From positions 62,001 through 126,000 of the forward strand of contig NZ_JAHLDM010000008.1 of the NCBI RefSeq assembly GCF_018861295.1: 64,000 nucleotides of DNA, given 5' to 3'. Positions 46,130-54,824 of the stretch are shown in pieces (position 1 is the first letter of the stretch; every line of letters starts with the position of its first letter). The notes below the pieces were generated by a model. It made no database searches, had not been told where the DNA came from, and worked only from the letters and a program-made list of their open reading frames with translations. Source of the DNA: Clostridium_AD estertheticum_D. GTDB lineage: Bacteria; Bacillota; Clostridia; Clostridiales; Clostridiaceae. A program made the position numbers and the translations under genes.

Positions 46130-46234
46130 ATGCTGGATAAGACAGTTGATTTTATCCAACCATCTTATCCAGCATATAGTTATATACCCTCCGATGAATA
46201 TACTAACCGTACCACATACACAAATTATTGTCAA
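46130..46234 (-). promoter_or_regulatory. MATE gene leader: promoter, 7-codon leader peptide and terminator
   Basis: On the minus strand TTGACA (46229-46234), 17 bp, TACGGT (46206-46211). Then GGAGGG (46187-46192), 11 nt and a reading frame M-L-D-K-M-V-G-stop (46152-46175). The frame forms the 5' arm of a 13-bp hairpin (ATGCTGGATAAGA with TCTTATCCAGCAT, 46130-46175) followed by TTTTTTG, an intrinsic terminator. The MATE ribosome site follows. A ribosome stalled on the leader would open the terminator stem. Confidence 0.6.
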
Positions 46235-46268
46235 AATATATAAGTAAATCATTCATAGTTATTACCTC

Positions 46269-47456
46269 TTAATATTGGGAAAAATCCATTAATCTTTTAA
46301 TTCCCTCTTTAATATTTTCCATAGATGTAGCATAAGAAAGTCTTACATAATTACTTACACCAAATCCATCTCCAGGGATAACTGCTACCTTTTCTTTATT
46401 AAGAAGTACCTTAGCAAAATCTATTGAATTATTAATTTTAGTACCATCAATTATTTTACCAAACATCTTAGAAATGTTAACCATAATATAAAACGCTCCT
46501 GTTGGTTTTGTGCATGAGAGCGTACTAGAAGTGTTTATTTTTTTAACTATATAATCTCTTCTTATTTTGAACTCTTTGACCATTAGTTTTACTGAAGTCT
46601 GATCTCCATTTAATGCCTCAACTGCAGCATATTGCGCTATAGAATTAGGGTTAGCTGTAGTATGGCTTTGTATATTAGACATTAATTTAATAATTTTCTC
46701 ATTTGCGGCAGCATATCCAATTCTCCAACCAGTCATTGAATATGTTTTAGAAACACCATGTATTATAATAGTTCTATTATATGCACCATTATTTAAATTC
46801 GCTATGCTTGTATATTTAAAATCATCATAAATAAACTTTTCATATATTTCATCAGATATTATTATCAAATCGTTAGCTTTTGCAAAATTTGCTATAATTA
46901 ATAACTCATCCCTACTATATACTGCACCCACAGGATTATTAGGACTATTTATAAGAATTGCTTTAGTTTTTGGCGTCAAAACTTCATTTAATGCTTCACT
47001 TGTATATTTAAAATCATTTTCCTCATTAGCAGCTGCATATACCGGTACCCCATCTGATAGTTTAATTAATTCAGGATAACTAACCCAATATGGTTTAGAA
47101 AGAATAACTTCATCGCAAGGATTTAGAATAGATTGAAATACATTGGCTATACATTGTTTAGCTCCAGTTGAAATGATAATTTGAGATTTATTGTATATTA
47201 AATTGTTATCTCGCCTAAATTTTCCACATATTGAAGTTTTTAATTCATCAATACCTGATGCCTTTGTATATTTTGTACAACCTTTTTTAATTGCTTCTAT
47301 AGCTGCATTTTGAATGTTTTTAGGTGTATCAAAATCCGGTTCACCTGCACCAAATATTATTACGTCAATTCCATCTGCTTTCATTTCTTTTGCTCTAGAA
47401 GTAATATCTAGGGTTACTGATGGTGAAATTTGTTCTGCTTTCTTTGAAAAAATCAT
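46269..47456 (-). CDS. Aspartate-type aminotransferase (class I, PLP-dependent)
   Basis: A 395-residue fold-type I aminotransferase of the AspB/PatA group. It has GAGEPDFDTPKNI, TGAKQCIANVFQ, the INSPNNPVGAVYS cofactor loop, ISDEIYEKFIYDD, the PLP lysine in HGVSKTYSMTGWRIGYA and a C-terminal FGVSNYVRLSYATSMENI with the carboxylate-binding Arg. It most likely interconverts aspartate and oxaloacetate. Two perfect DnaA-box sequences lie just upstream (47481-47516). Confidence 0.92.
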   Translation of the reverse strand: MIFSKKAEQISPSVTLDITSRAKEMKADGIDVIIFGAGEPDFDTPKNIQNAAIEAIKKGCTKYTKASGIDELKTSICGKFRRDNNLIYNKSQIIISTGAKQCIANVFQSILNPCDEVILSKPYWVSYPELIKLSDGVPVYAAANEENDFKYTSEALNEVLTPKTKAILINSPNNPVGAVYSRDELLIIANFAKANDLIIISDEIYEKFIYDDFKYTSIANLNNGAYNRTIIIHGVSKTYSMTGWRIGYAAANEKIIKLMSNIQSHTTANPNSIAQYAAVEALNGDQTSVKLMVKEFKIRRDYIVKKINTSSTLSCTKPTGAFYIMVNISKMFGKIIDGTKINNSIDFAKVLLNKEKVAVIPGDGFGVSNYVRLSYATSMENIKEGIKRLMDFSQY

Positions 47457-47480
47457 ATCAAAACCTCCATATATAGAGTT

Positions 47481-47516
47481 TTATCCACAGAAACATTTTA
47501 TAATCCCTGTGGATAA
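47481..47516. promoter_or_regulatory. Inverted pair of perfect DnaA boxes
   Basis: TTATCCACA at 47481-47489 and its complement TGTGGATAA at 47508-47516 form an inverted repeat (arms extend to GTTTTATCCACAG). It lies about 25 bp before the aminotransferase start. It could be a DnaA regulatory site or an RNA hairpin; there is no T-run for a terminator. Confidence 0.5.
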
Positions 47517-47565
47517 AACAATTAACATTTATTATTTTATACGTTATTATAGTATTAATTTAATC

Positions 47566-48210
47566 CTATAGTCCTCTTGCACTATTAACTTTTGCAACAA
47601 ATTTAGCAGCCATTTCTTTTACTGCCTCGTAGTCACCAGTTTTTGCTCCCTTAGTCAATTCACCACCAGTACCTACTGCTACTGCTCCAGCCTTTATCCA
47701 ATCCTCTACATTACTTAAGCTTACTCCACCAGTTGGCATAAGGTTTGCTTGGGGAAGTGGTCCATTAAATGAACTAATTATTGATGGACCAAATGCATTT
47801 CCTGGGAATACTTTTATAATATCAACACCATATTCTAAAGCTTCTATTGCCTCTTTAACTGTCATTATTCCTGGCACGACAGCTACTGCATATCTGTTAC
47901 AAATTTTTAATGTGTCTACATTTAAATTTGGACTTACTATAAAATCTGCCCCTGCGAGCATACATGCTCTAGCTGTCTCCGGATCAAGTACAGTACCTGC
48001 TCCTATAATGGCTTCTTCAGCATTATAACGTTCAGACAACTCTTTAATTATATCAATAGCACCTGGAACTGTCATAGTAATTTCAATGGCTTTTATTCCG
48101 CCCTTAATAACTGCATCAATAATTTTAATACCCTGTTGTTTGGATTCTGCTCTTATTACTGCAACAACACCTGCATCTAAAATTTGTTTAATAACTTGTG
48201 ATTTTTTCAT
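47566..48210 (-). CDS. eda: KDPG/KHG aldolase
   Basis: A 214-residue class I aldolase (2-keto-3-deoxy-6-phosphogluconate/4-hydroxy-2-oxoglutarate aldolase). It contains EITMTVPGAIDII, IGAGTVLDPETARACMLAGA, FIVSPNLN, the Schiff-base lysine in IIKVFPGNAFGPS and MPTGGVSLSNVEDW. It splits KDPG to pyruvate and glyceraldehyde-3-phosphate. Its start overlaps the stop of the U32 peptidase gene by 1 nt. No other Entner-Doudoroff genes are adjacent, so its sugar-acid substrate pathway is open. Confidence 0.94.
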   Translation of the reverse strand: MKKSQVIKQILDAGVVAVIRAESKQQGIKIIDAVIKGGIKAIEITMTVPGAIDIIKELSERYNAEEAIIGAGTVLDPETARACMLAGADFIVSPNLNVDTLKICNRYAVAVVPGIMTVKEAIEALEYGVDIIKVFPGNAFGPSIISSFNGPLPQANLMPTGGVSLSNVEDWIKAGAVAVGTGGELTKGAKTGDYEAVKEMAAKFVAKVNSARGL

Positions 48211-49436
48211 TATTTTTCCTCCTTAAGTTTAATAATTATATCATCTGCCTTAAGTTCTTCATGACATTCAATTGTGAAAATCATTTGTGCAGATGGCGCA
48301 CTCTCTATAGTTTCTCCGTTTTCTTTTTTCATGCTATTAAGTTTAATGTTCTTGTTATCTCCCTTTGGAACTAAAACTTCAACAGCATCACCATTGTAAG
48401 CTTTATTTTTTTGCTGTATTGTTGCTATATGAGAATCTTTGTTATAGTTTCTCACAATACCTACAATGTCATAATTGCGAATGTATGCTGAGCTTTCATA
48501 ACTCTGTTTTATCTCTTCATCAAAGTAGAAGCCAGTAGTATAAGGTCTGTGACTAGGCTTTAGAAGATAATCTGCCCATTTAGAATCAAAAACATATTTT
48601 TTAGGATCTTCTATGTATTTATCAATGGCTTCTCTATAGGCTTTTACAACAGATGCAACATAATATACACTCTTCATCCTTCCTTCAATTTTAAGAGAGT
48701 TAATTCCAGATTCCATAAGTTCAGGAATATGTTCTATCATACATAAGTCCTTTGAATTCATTATATAGATTCCATTGTTATTATCAGTAATTTCATGACG
48801 TTCTCCGGATTCATTTTCTTCTATCAGATGATATTTATATCTGCATGGTTGTGCACATTCGCCTCTATTTGCATCTCTACCTGTTAAATAATTTGATAAC
48901 ATACATCTACCTGAATATGCCATGCACATTGATCCATGAACAAAAGCTTCTATATCGCAGGTTTTCGGAAGTTTTTCTCTCAAAATTTTGAAATCATTTA
49001 TACTCATTTCTCTCGCCATTACTACTCTTTTAACACCTAATTTGTGCCAAAATAAAGCAGATTTATAATTTACACAATTTGCTTGAGTACTTAAATGTAT
49101 CTCAAGATTTGGAACTACTGCTTTAGCAGTTTCAATTATTCCTGGATCTGCAACAAGTATTGCATCAACCCCAATTTCATATAACTCTTTAAGATAATCT
49201 TCTATTTCTGCTAAATCATCATTGTGAGGAATTATGTTTAATGTAACATAAATTTTTTTCCCCCTAGAATGTGCAAATTCTAGTCCTTCTTTTAATTCTT
49301 CAATATTAAAATTGTTTGCAAATGCTCTTAGATTCAGTTTACTTCCTCCAAGGTAAACAGCATCCGCGCCAAAATTTATAGCTGTTTTAAGTTTTTCTAA
49401 GTTCCCCGCTGGAGCTAAAAGCTCTGGTTTATTCAT
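48210..49436 (-). CDS. U32-family peptidase
   Basis: A 408-residue protein with PELLAPAGNLEKLKTAI, ADAVYLGG and the family signature EAFVHGSMCMAYSGRCMLS, followed by GECAQPCRY. Close U32 relatives in bacteria are RNA-hydroxylation factors (TrhP, RlhA) as well as collagenase-like peptidases. The frame begins at 49463, but GAGGAG supports the ATG at 49436 (MNKPELL). It overlaps eda, giving a two-gene operon. Confidence 0.9.
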   Translation of the reverse strand: MNKPELLAPAGNLEKLKTAINFGADAVYLGGSKLNLRAFANNFNIEELKEGLEFAHSRGKKIYVTLNIIPHNDDLAEIEDYLKELYEIGVDAILVADPGIIETAKAVVPNLEIHLSTQANCVNYKSALFWHKLGVKRVVMAREMSINDFKILREKLPKTCDIEAFVHGSMCMAYSGRCMLSNYLTGRDANRGECAQPCRYKYHLIEENESGERHEITDNNNGIYIMNSKDLCMIEHIPELMESGINSLKIEGRMKSVYYVASVVKAYREAIDKYIEDPKKYVFDSKWADYLLKPSHRPYTTGFYFDEEIKQSYESSAYIRNYDIVGIVRNYNKDSHIATIQQKNKAYNGDAVEVLVPKGDNKNIKLNSMKKENGETIESAPSAQMIFTIECHEELKADDIIIKLKEEK

Positions 49437-49547
49437 AACTGACTTCTCCTCATCTTTTCTCAAGTGTCTCCACTATACCTACACAAATTGATTACATCTA
49501 CATATTAGTATAGTATAATTTAGTTATCAAGAAATAAAAGCGCAACC

Positions 49548-49559
49548 TGTACTAGTACA
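49548..49559. promoter_or_regulatory. Palindrome TGTACTAGTACA, candidate operator
   Basis: A perfect 12-base palindrome 20 bp before the start of the MocR-type regulator gene, in the divergent region shared with the U32-eda operon. Confidence 0.4.
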
Positions 49560-49580
49560 AAATTAAAGGAGTTGCTTATA

Positions 49581-50918
49581 TTGTTAAAATACGAAAAGAT
49601 TATTGACTATATTCATAATGGAATTTCAGCTGGAAATTTCACCTACAAAAAAAAATTACCCTCTATTAGGACTATATCCCAACTATTTAATTGCAGTATT
49701 GGTACAGTTTTAAAAGCCTATGATAAACTTGAAAAAGATAATATTGTTTACCCATATCCCAAAAGTGGATACTACCTATTAGAGGATTTCCATAATACTA
49801 ATCCCTCTAACAATACTATTATTGATTTTTCATCAGGAGTTCCAGATATTGAAAGCTTTCCTTATAAAGATTTTCAACATTGTTTGAATAAATCCATAGA
49901 TTTGTACAAAAAAACCTTATTTACTTACTCAAATCCACGAGGATTGAATTCATTAACACATGTATTATCAAAACACTTTCAACAATATCAAGTATTTACA
50001 AGTTCAGACAACATTGTCATTACATCCAGTTCTCAACAAGCACTAACCATATTGTCAATTATGCCATTTCCAAATGGTAAATCTAACATTCTTGTTGAGC
50101 AACCTACTTATTATGGAATTATAAAAATTTTAGAATTAAATAATGTTCCCGTATTAGGAATTGAAAGAGGGCTTAACGGAATAGATTTATATGAACTAGA
50201 AAAGATGTTTAAGTATAACAATATTAAATTTTTTTATACCGTCCCTAGATTTCATAACCCAACTGGAACTTCTTATAGTAAAGAAGAAAAAGAATCTATT
50301 GTAGCTATGGCGCAAAAATATAATGTATATATTGTTGAAGATGATATTGTTTCCGATTTAGACATAAATAAAAAAAATGACCCCCTGTTCACTTATGACA
50401 CTACTGAAAAGGTTATTTACTTGAAAAGTTATTCAAAAATTCTTATGCCTGGACTAAGAGTTGCCGCACTCATATTGCCAAGCTTACTAATAAGTACTTT
50501 CCTAAATTATAAAAAATGGACAGATATGAATAGTCCAATACTATCTCAAGGAGCACTTGAAATCTATTTAAAAAGTGGTCTGTTTGATATACATAGAAAC
50601 AAAATGAGCACCCTATACTGTGACAGAATGACTTATTTAAAAAATACTATATCTTTGCTTCAACATTCTAAAATAAAATGGAACATCCCTAAGTCAGGAT
50701 ATTTTTCTTGTATATATGTAGATAGTTCACTACAATATGATAAAATAATAAGCTCACTATTAAATAACAATATTAAGATGTTAGATACAAATTTATGTTT
50801 TTTGGAACAAAATAGAAATGATCATTATTTTAGAATAAGCATCAGTAATGTAAATGAGGAGAAAATTAAAAAAGGTATTCCTATAGTAATTGATACTATT
50901 CAAAAATATATGACATAG
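49581..50918 (+). CDS. MocR-type regulator (GntR DNA-binding domain plus aminotransferase domain)
   Basis: A 445-residue fusion: GntR winged helix (LPSIRTISQLFNCSIGTVLKAY, residues about 25-60) and a fold-type I aminotransferase-like domain (FSSGVPDIESFPY, VPRFHNPTGTSYS, PLP lysine in YLKSYSKILMPGLRVAAL). MocR proteins use bound PLP as a ligand and activate or repress neighbouring metabolic genes. The TTG at 49581 with AAAGGAG 9 nt upstream fits better than the TTG at 49572. It is divergent from the U32-eda operon. The target gene is not obvious. Confidence 0.88.
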   Translation: MLKYEKIIDYIHNGISAGNFTYKKKLPSIRTISQLFNCSIGTVLKAYDKLEKDNIVYPYPKSGYYLLEDFHNTNPSNNTIIDFSSGVPDIESFPYKDFQHCLNKSIDLYKKTLFTYSNPRGLNSLTHVLSKHFQQYQVFTSSDNIVITSSSQQALTILSIMPFPNGKSNILVEQPTYYGIIKILELNNVPVLGIERGLNGIDLYELEKMFKYNNIKFFYTVPRFHNPTGTSYSKEEKESIVAMAQKYNVYIVEDDIVSDLDINKKNDPLFTYDTTEKVIYLKSYSKILMPGLRVAALILPSLLISTFLNYKKWTDMNSPILSQGALEIYLKSGLFDIHRNKMSTLYCDRMTYLKNTISLLQHSKIKWNIPKSGYFSCIYVDSSLQYDKIISSLLNNNIKMLDTNLCFLEQNRNDHYFRISISNVNEEKIKKGIPIVIDTIQKYMT

Positions 50919-50961
50919 CTATTATCCATATTTAATTTGGTTTATCTACAATGAAAAAGGA

Positions 50962-50982
50962 CTCTAGCACAATCTGCTAGAG
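50962..50982 (-). terminator. Terminator of the marR/FMN-binding operon
   Basis: CTCTAGCA pairs with TGCTAGAG around five bases and is followed on the minus strand by CCTTTTT. It lies between two convergent genes. Confidence 0.8.
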
Positions 50983-51031
50983 CCCTTGATCTATCATACC
51001 TATTACCTACTCCCCCGTACAATTTTAATTT

Positions 51032-51418
51032 CTATTTTTTTAAAGCATTTTCTATAGATTTGAGATATGCTTTACTCGTAACTGTAGCCCCACTTATAAC
51101 ATCAACATTAGTATCCTGTTTTTTAATAACTTTGTTAAACAGTTCTCTAGATACTTCTAATTTCTCAAAAACCACGCTTTTAAGAACATCAATTTTGGTT
51201 ACTTTTTTATCTTTTATAGTAACATTAACTTCATTAGACCATCTTCCCCCATTATATTTACCTGTATAAACTCCATCTTTAAGTTGTGAAGCATCACTGG
51301 GTTTAATAATCATATTTTTGCCAGAACTTAATCCTCTTGTCATATAAAAACCAGCACCAACAATAATCAATACCAATAAAAAAATAACACCTAAAATAAT
51401 TTTACTAACCATACTCAT
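51032..51418 (-). CDS. FMN-binding domain protein, membrane-anchored
   Basis: A 128-residue protein with one N-terminal membrane helix (residues 5-27) and a single extracytoplasmic FMN-binding domain (DGVYTGKYNGGRWSNEVNV, SGATVTSKAYLKSIENAL). The Thr in SGAT is the residue covalently flavinylated in such domains when an ApbE transferase is present. It overlaps the marR stop by 4 nt. Likely an electron carrier at the membrane surface, under control of the MarR protein. Confidence 0.88.
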   Translation of the reverse strand: MSMVSKIILGVIFLLVLIIVGAGFYMTRGLSSGKNMIIKPSDASQLKDGVYTGKYNGGRWSNEVNVTIKDKKVTKIDVLKSVVFEKLEVSRELFNKVIKKQDTNVDVISGATVTSKAYLKSIENALKK

Positions 51419-51891
51419 AATAATCTCCCCTCACTTTTATTATCCATCTTATTAATATTTAACTGTATTTTCTGCATTACTCTTCTTGCTACTTCTAATT
51501 CATCTTTATCTATATCTTTAAACAATTCTTGAGTAAATGATGTACCTTCCCCTCTAATCTTTGTCCAAAAATCAAAACTGTTCTCTGATAACTTAAGTCT
51601 AGTTACACGTGCATCTCTTTTATCCTTTTGTAAAATCAACAATCCCTTTTGTTCTAGCTTTAAAGCAACCTGTTTAACATTCTGATGAGAACTCCCCATC
51701 GCCTTTGCAACTTCTTTCATTGTAGGTGGCTTATCAAATAAATTATCTATAATAACTGATAGAAACCATTGCTTTGTTGTAATACCAAATCGTTTGAATT
51801 CTCTTTCAAGCATAGTATCTACCCTGTTAGCAACTATAAAAATTACACCAAATAAATATTGTGTATCACTCATCTTTTCAATCTTACTCAT
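51415..51891 (-). CDS. MarR-family transcriptional regulator
   Basis: A 158-residue winged-helix protein (TMKEVAKAMGSSHQNVKQVALKLEQKGLL, then DKRDARVTRLKLS wing). It is the first gene of a two-gene operon with the FMN-binding protein. A 26-bp perfect palindrome upstream (51928-51953) is the natural autoregulation site. Confidence 0.9.
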   Translation of the reverse strand: MSKIEKMSDTQYLFGVIFIVANRVDTMLEREFKRFGITTKQWFLSVIIDNLFDKPPTMKEVAKAMGSSHQNVKQVALKLEQKGLLILQKDKRDARVTRLKLSENSFDFWTKIRGEGTSFTQELFKDIDKDELEVARRVMQKIQLNINKMDNKSEGRLL

Positions 51892-51927
51892 AATTAACTT
51901 CCTCTCTTGTGCTTCTAATATATCCCC

Positions 51928-51953
51928 CTTATAGGTAACGTGTTACCTATAAG
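51928..51953. promoter_or_regulatory. 26-bp palindrome, candidate MarR operator
   Basis: CTTATAGGTAAC followed by GT and then GTTACCTATAAG minus nothing: the full 26 bases read the same on both strands (51928-51953). It lies about 37 bp upstream of marR. Confidence 0.7.
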
Positions 51954-52019
51954 GATAATATATTACCTTTCCATTAATCTGTCAATATTTTTTTAATAAT
52001 CTTATTTTCTTTTTATGAA

Positions 52020-52137
52020 ATCATCTCCTGCGGAGCTGCAGATTAACGACTTCAGAAGGAGATTCATACTCCCACTGAAGTTTTGTTTTTAATAAGGTAG
52101 TTAACTACCACTTATAGAAGTGGGGGACTTTCCTTCT
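52020..52137 (+). mobile_element. Solitary IS200/IS605-like end without transposase
   Basis: About 120 bases with nested hairpins: CTGCGGAGCTGCAG, ACTTCAG...CTGAAGT, the 14-base palindrome GGTAGTTAACTACC and CCACTTATAGAAGTGG, ending GGGGGACTTTCCTTCT. The last hairpin and tail resemble the right end of IS200/IS605-family elements that carry tnpB. No tnpA or tnpB is nearby, so this is a stub or a small non-autonomous element. The gap 51954-52421 otherwise holds only AT-rich DNA. Confidence 0.5.
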
Positions 52138-52421
52138 AAAATGTCGTTAAATATATGAAACATACTAAAAAAACTACCCATTAAGGTAGTCTCTAAAAAT
52201 ATATTATTATATAAACAAAAAAATAAAATAGACTGGCTAAATAACACCAGTCCATTGCTAGTTATATATATATTTAATTAAAGGGGGACTCTAATTAAAA
52301 AATCAATTACTAGTTTCTTTCTATGTATTAACAATAACAATTATATGTGTCATTAGAATGTCGAGAATAACAATAAATTGTAAACTATTTAATTACCTAT
52401 ATTTTTTATCTCACCTGAATT

Positions 52422-52709
52422 TTATTTTCTTGGCAAAATAGTGAATACTATTCCATAGTAAACTCCCGCTAAAATTCCAAACTCGACGTCATTAAGATTA
52501 ATATAGTTACTAATAAGTAAAAATAAAGCTATCGATATAATAAAAACAAATTTATTTATCAATTTTTCATTACCACTTTTCTTAATAAATTCCTGAAGAG
52601 GGGTAAATATATTAAATGTATCATTAACAAGATTTAGAATAATTTGAACAGGAAAAAAAGCTACTAAAAGCGTTAGTAAAAATTTAAGAATTGAGCTAAT
52701 AAATTCCAT
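52422..52709 (-). CDS. Small membrane protein, unknown
   Basis: A 95-residue hydrophobic protein with three likely membrane helices (MEFISSILKFLLTLLVAFF first) and a basic tail. The open frame extends to 52805, but AAGGAG nine bases before the ATG at 52709 decides the start. I do not recognise the family. It lies at the edge of the accessory island, just beside a gene fragment on the other strand. Confidence 0.6.
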   Translation of the reverse strand: MEFISSILKFLLTLLVAFFPVQIILNLVNDTFNIFTPLQEFIKKSGNEKLINKFVFIISIALFLLISNYINLNDVEFGILAGVYYGIVFTILPRK

Positions 52710-52821
52710 CTTTTCATCTCCTTTTATGATTGTCTTCTTATTACCACTTATGTAATTTAAACATATTTTCGTACATCTTAATTTTAGAGGCACGTTATTT
52801 TTCACCTATTGTTCATTATCA

Positions 52822-53022
52822 AATTCAATAAGTCAAAAATTAACTGTTCAAGTTTTAGATAAATATGCATTTGAGAATTTTGAGCAATTATATAGTAATT
52901 TCGATTTTTCTTTATTTGGTTGTCAGGATTATACAATGAAACGTATGATTTATGAAACATATGATATTTATACAAATGAACAAGGGTATGGTGCTTTAGG
53001 TATTAATAGTTATGACCAATAA
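52822..53022 (+). pseudogene. C-terminal gene fragment
   Basis: An open frame of about 66 codons without a start reads NSISQKLTVQVLDKYAFENF, continues through MKRMIYETYDIYTNEQGYG and ends at TAA (53020-53022). The composition is protein-like, but no start codon or ribosome site is present, and the frame begins abruptly near the divergent small gene. I read it as the end of a truncated gene of unknown family. Confidence 0.5.
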
Positions 53023-53108
53023 TAATGTACGTATAAATTTTTAGTTGCAAAGGCTAAATTGCTGATAAATATGTGAAAAAAAATTGACGCTTACCAACTT
53101 TTCTCGTT

Positions 53109-54647
53109 TTACCTATAAATCGAACGAAAGTGTTTGATTACAACATTTTGAAAGACCGATTTACCGCCAATAGAAAAAAGAGTTATTCCTTTATCATTTA
53201 AATAAGGAAATACTTCACTTGAGTAAGTAATCTTACCATCATCAACAAATACTTCTATACTTGTTTTATCAACGAGAATCTTTAAATGAACCTTCTCCTT
53301 GTTTGTATCAAACGGCGCTCTGCTTTGAACATATTTTTGACTTTTATCGGGCTGTTCTGTAAAAGTTCTATTGACATAAGAGTATTGGCCTTCAATGAAA
53401 ACCCCTATGTCAATATGACGCTTTTTATCCGCTGATTCTCGAAGCTTAAATCCTACATTTTTGGCATCCGACCAGCTTATATCCGCATCAAGTTGATACG
53501 CTTCGCCTTGGACCTTCAGTGTTTTTGATCCACTCACTTGGATTTGATCAAAATGGTCGGTTGACGTTATCAGACGATCCAATGTTTCAACTGGCTGTGA
53601 GATCAGGCTATACGTATTATCCACTTGTTTCTTCAAGCTTATCTGGCGCACAATCGAATCCGTTCCATTGAAGCCATCCTTCATTGTTGGAGTATTGTCT
53701 GGATAATCCCAGTTATTCATCCAGGCTAAAGCATAACGTTTCGTGAATTTATAACTGCTGTTGCCATTTTCAAACGTCACGCCTGCATACCAATCAAAAC
53801 CATAATCAAGCCAATACGGCTCACTTTTATCTGGGACAAATTCTTTCCCATTGTAATTGCCGATCCAATATGCATAAGTATTGGGTTTGCCTATAGATTT
53901 GCCATTGGCACTGGCACCTAGAACCCACTTGTACGTCCCGTCATTTGCCCGCATCATAAAGAGATCCGGACATTCTAGAATACCTATATTTTGTGTAGAG
54001 AAGCCACTTGCATAGTGCCAATTTTTCAGATTATCAGACTCATAAAAACCAATTTTTGTACCTTCTGCCAAGAGCATTATCCATTTGTCAGTCTGAGAGT
54101 TCCAGATGATCTTCGGATCTCTAAAATCTTTTGAACCTAAATTCGGTATAATGGGTTGGTCACTATAAGCTTTAAATGTTTTTCCTTTGTCCGTACTATA
54201 CCAAAGAAATTGTTCCTGATGACCACCATTTGCGGAGGACTGTGTTACTATGGCCACAATGGCTTTTGTTCCAAAACCTGCCGTATTCCCGCTGTCAATA
54301 ACGACAGATCCCGACCATATATCTCCATTTTTATTTGTATATTTAGGAATAGCTACACCCTCATCTTTCCATTGAACCAAATTCTCTGATGTCGCCTGCC
54401 GCCATTCCGTACCATTGCCATTTGGGTAATCGCCATTATACAGATAATAGTAGTGGTACTTTCCATCAAAAAATATAGGTTTTTGTGGATCATTCATCCA
54501 TTTGTCAGGCGTTGTGAAATGGTATATTGCACGATAAGTTGACTTTTGATGATTGGAAAGTAAGAAAATAATTAATAATATCCCCAAACAGATTATTAAA
54601 GTAGCTAATATTTTATATACTTTTTTATTGATTTCTATTTTTTTCAA
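53109..54647 (-). CDS. levB: Endolevanase-like glycoside hydrolase (GH32)
   Basis: A 512-residue enzyme with one N-terminal membrane helix or signal anchor (residues 12-30), the GH32 nucleophile motif WMNDPQKP, the FRDPK acid-base region RDP, and the ECPDLF catalytic Glu. Blocks such as YHYYYLYNGDYPNGNGTEWR and IPKYTNKNGDIWSGSVV match Bacillus subtilis LevB. It cleaves levan (beta-2,6-fructan). It starts at TTG (54645-54647) with GGAGG 7 nt upstream. It follows sacB as in Bacillus, and its base composition is visibly richer in G+C than that of its neighbours, pointing to transfer. Confidence 0.9.
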   Translation of the reverse strand: MKKIEINKKVYKILATLIICLGILLIIFLLSNHQKSTYRAIYHFTTPDKWMNDPQKPIFFDGKYHYYYLYNGDYPNGNGTEWRQATSENLVQWKDEGVAIPKYTNKNGDIWSGSVVIDSGNTAGFGTKAIVAIVTQSSANGGHQEQFLWYSTDKGKTFKAYSDQPIIPNLGSKDFRDPKIIWNSQTDKWIMLLAEGTKIGFYESDNLKNWHYASGFSTQNIGILECPDLFMMRANDGTYKWVLGASANGKSIGKPNTYAYWIGNYNGKEFVPDKSEPYWLDYGFDWYAGVTFENGNSSYKFTKRYALAWMNNWDYPDNTPTMKDGFNGTDSIVRQISLKKQVDNTYSLISQPVETLDRLITSTDHFDQIQVSGSKTLKVQGEAYQLDADISWSDAKNVGFKLRESADKKRHIDIGVFIEGQYSYVNRTFTEQPDKSQKYVQSRAPFDTNKEKVHLKILVDKTSIEVFVDDGKITYSSEVFPYLNDKGITLFSIGGKSVFQNVVIKHFRSIYR

Positions 54648-54755
54648 ATAACTACCTCCACTTTGTTCGTTGATGTTCTGACTGCTGTGGTAATTATACT
54701 TTTTTGTTTTTAAAATACTCTTAATCCATAAGAAAGTAAAAATTTACCTGTAAAA

Positions 54756-54780
54756 AAAGTGCCGATATTTAATCGGCACT
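54756..54780 (-). terminator. Terminator of sacB
   Basis: AGTGCCGAT pairs with ATCGGCACT and is followed on the minus strand by seven T residues. levB downstream therefore depends on read-through or its own promoter. Confidence 0.88.
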
Positions 54781-54824
54781 CTTAAAAAAATTTTTTGATG
54801 TTATTTTAATCCAAGTGTTTAATA

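Noticed and set aside
46103..46252. Longer N-terminus for the MATE protein, starting at 46252
   Set aside because: The extension runs through the promoter and terminator and adds non-family hydrophobic sequence. AGGAGG fits the ATG at 46102.
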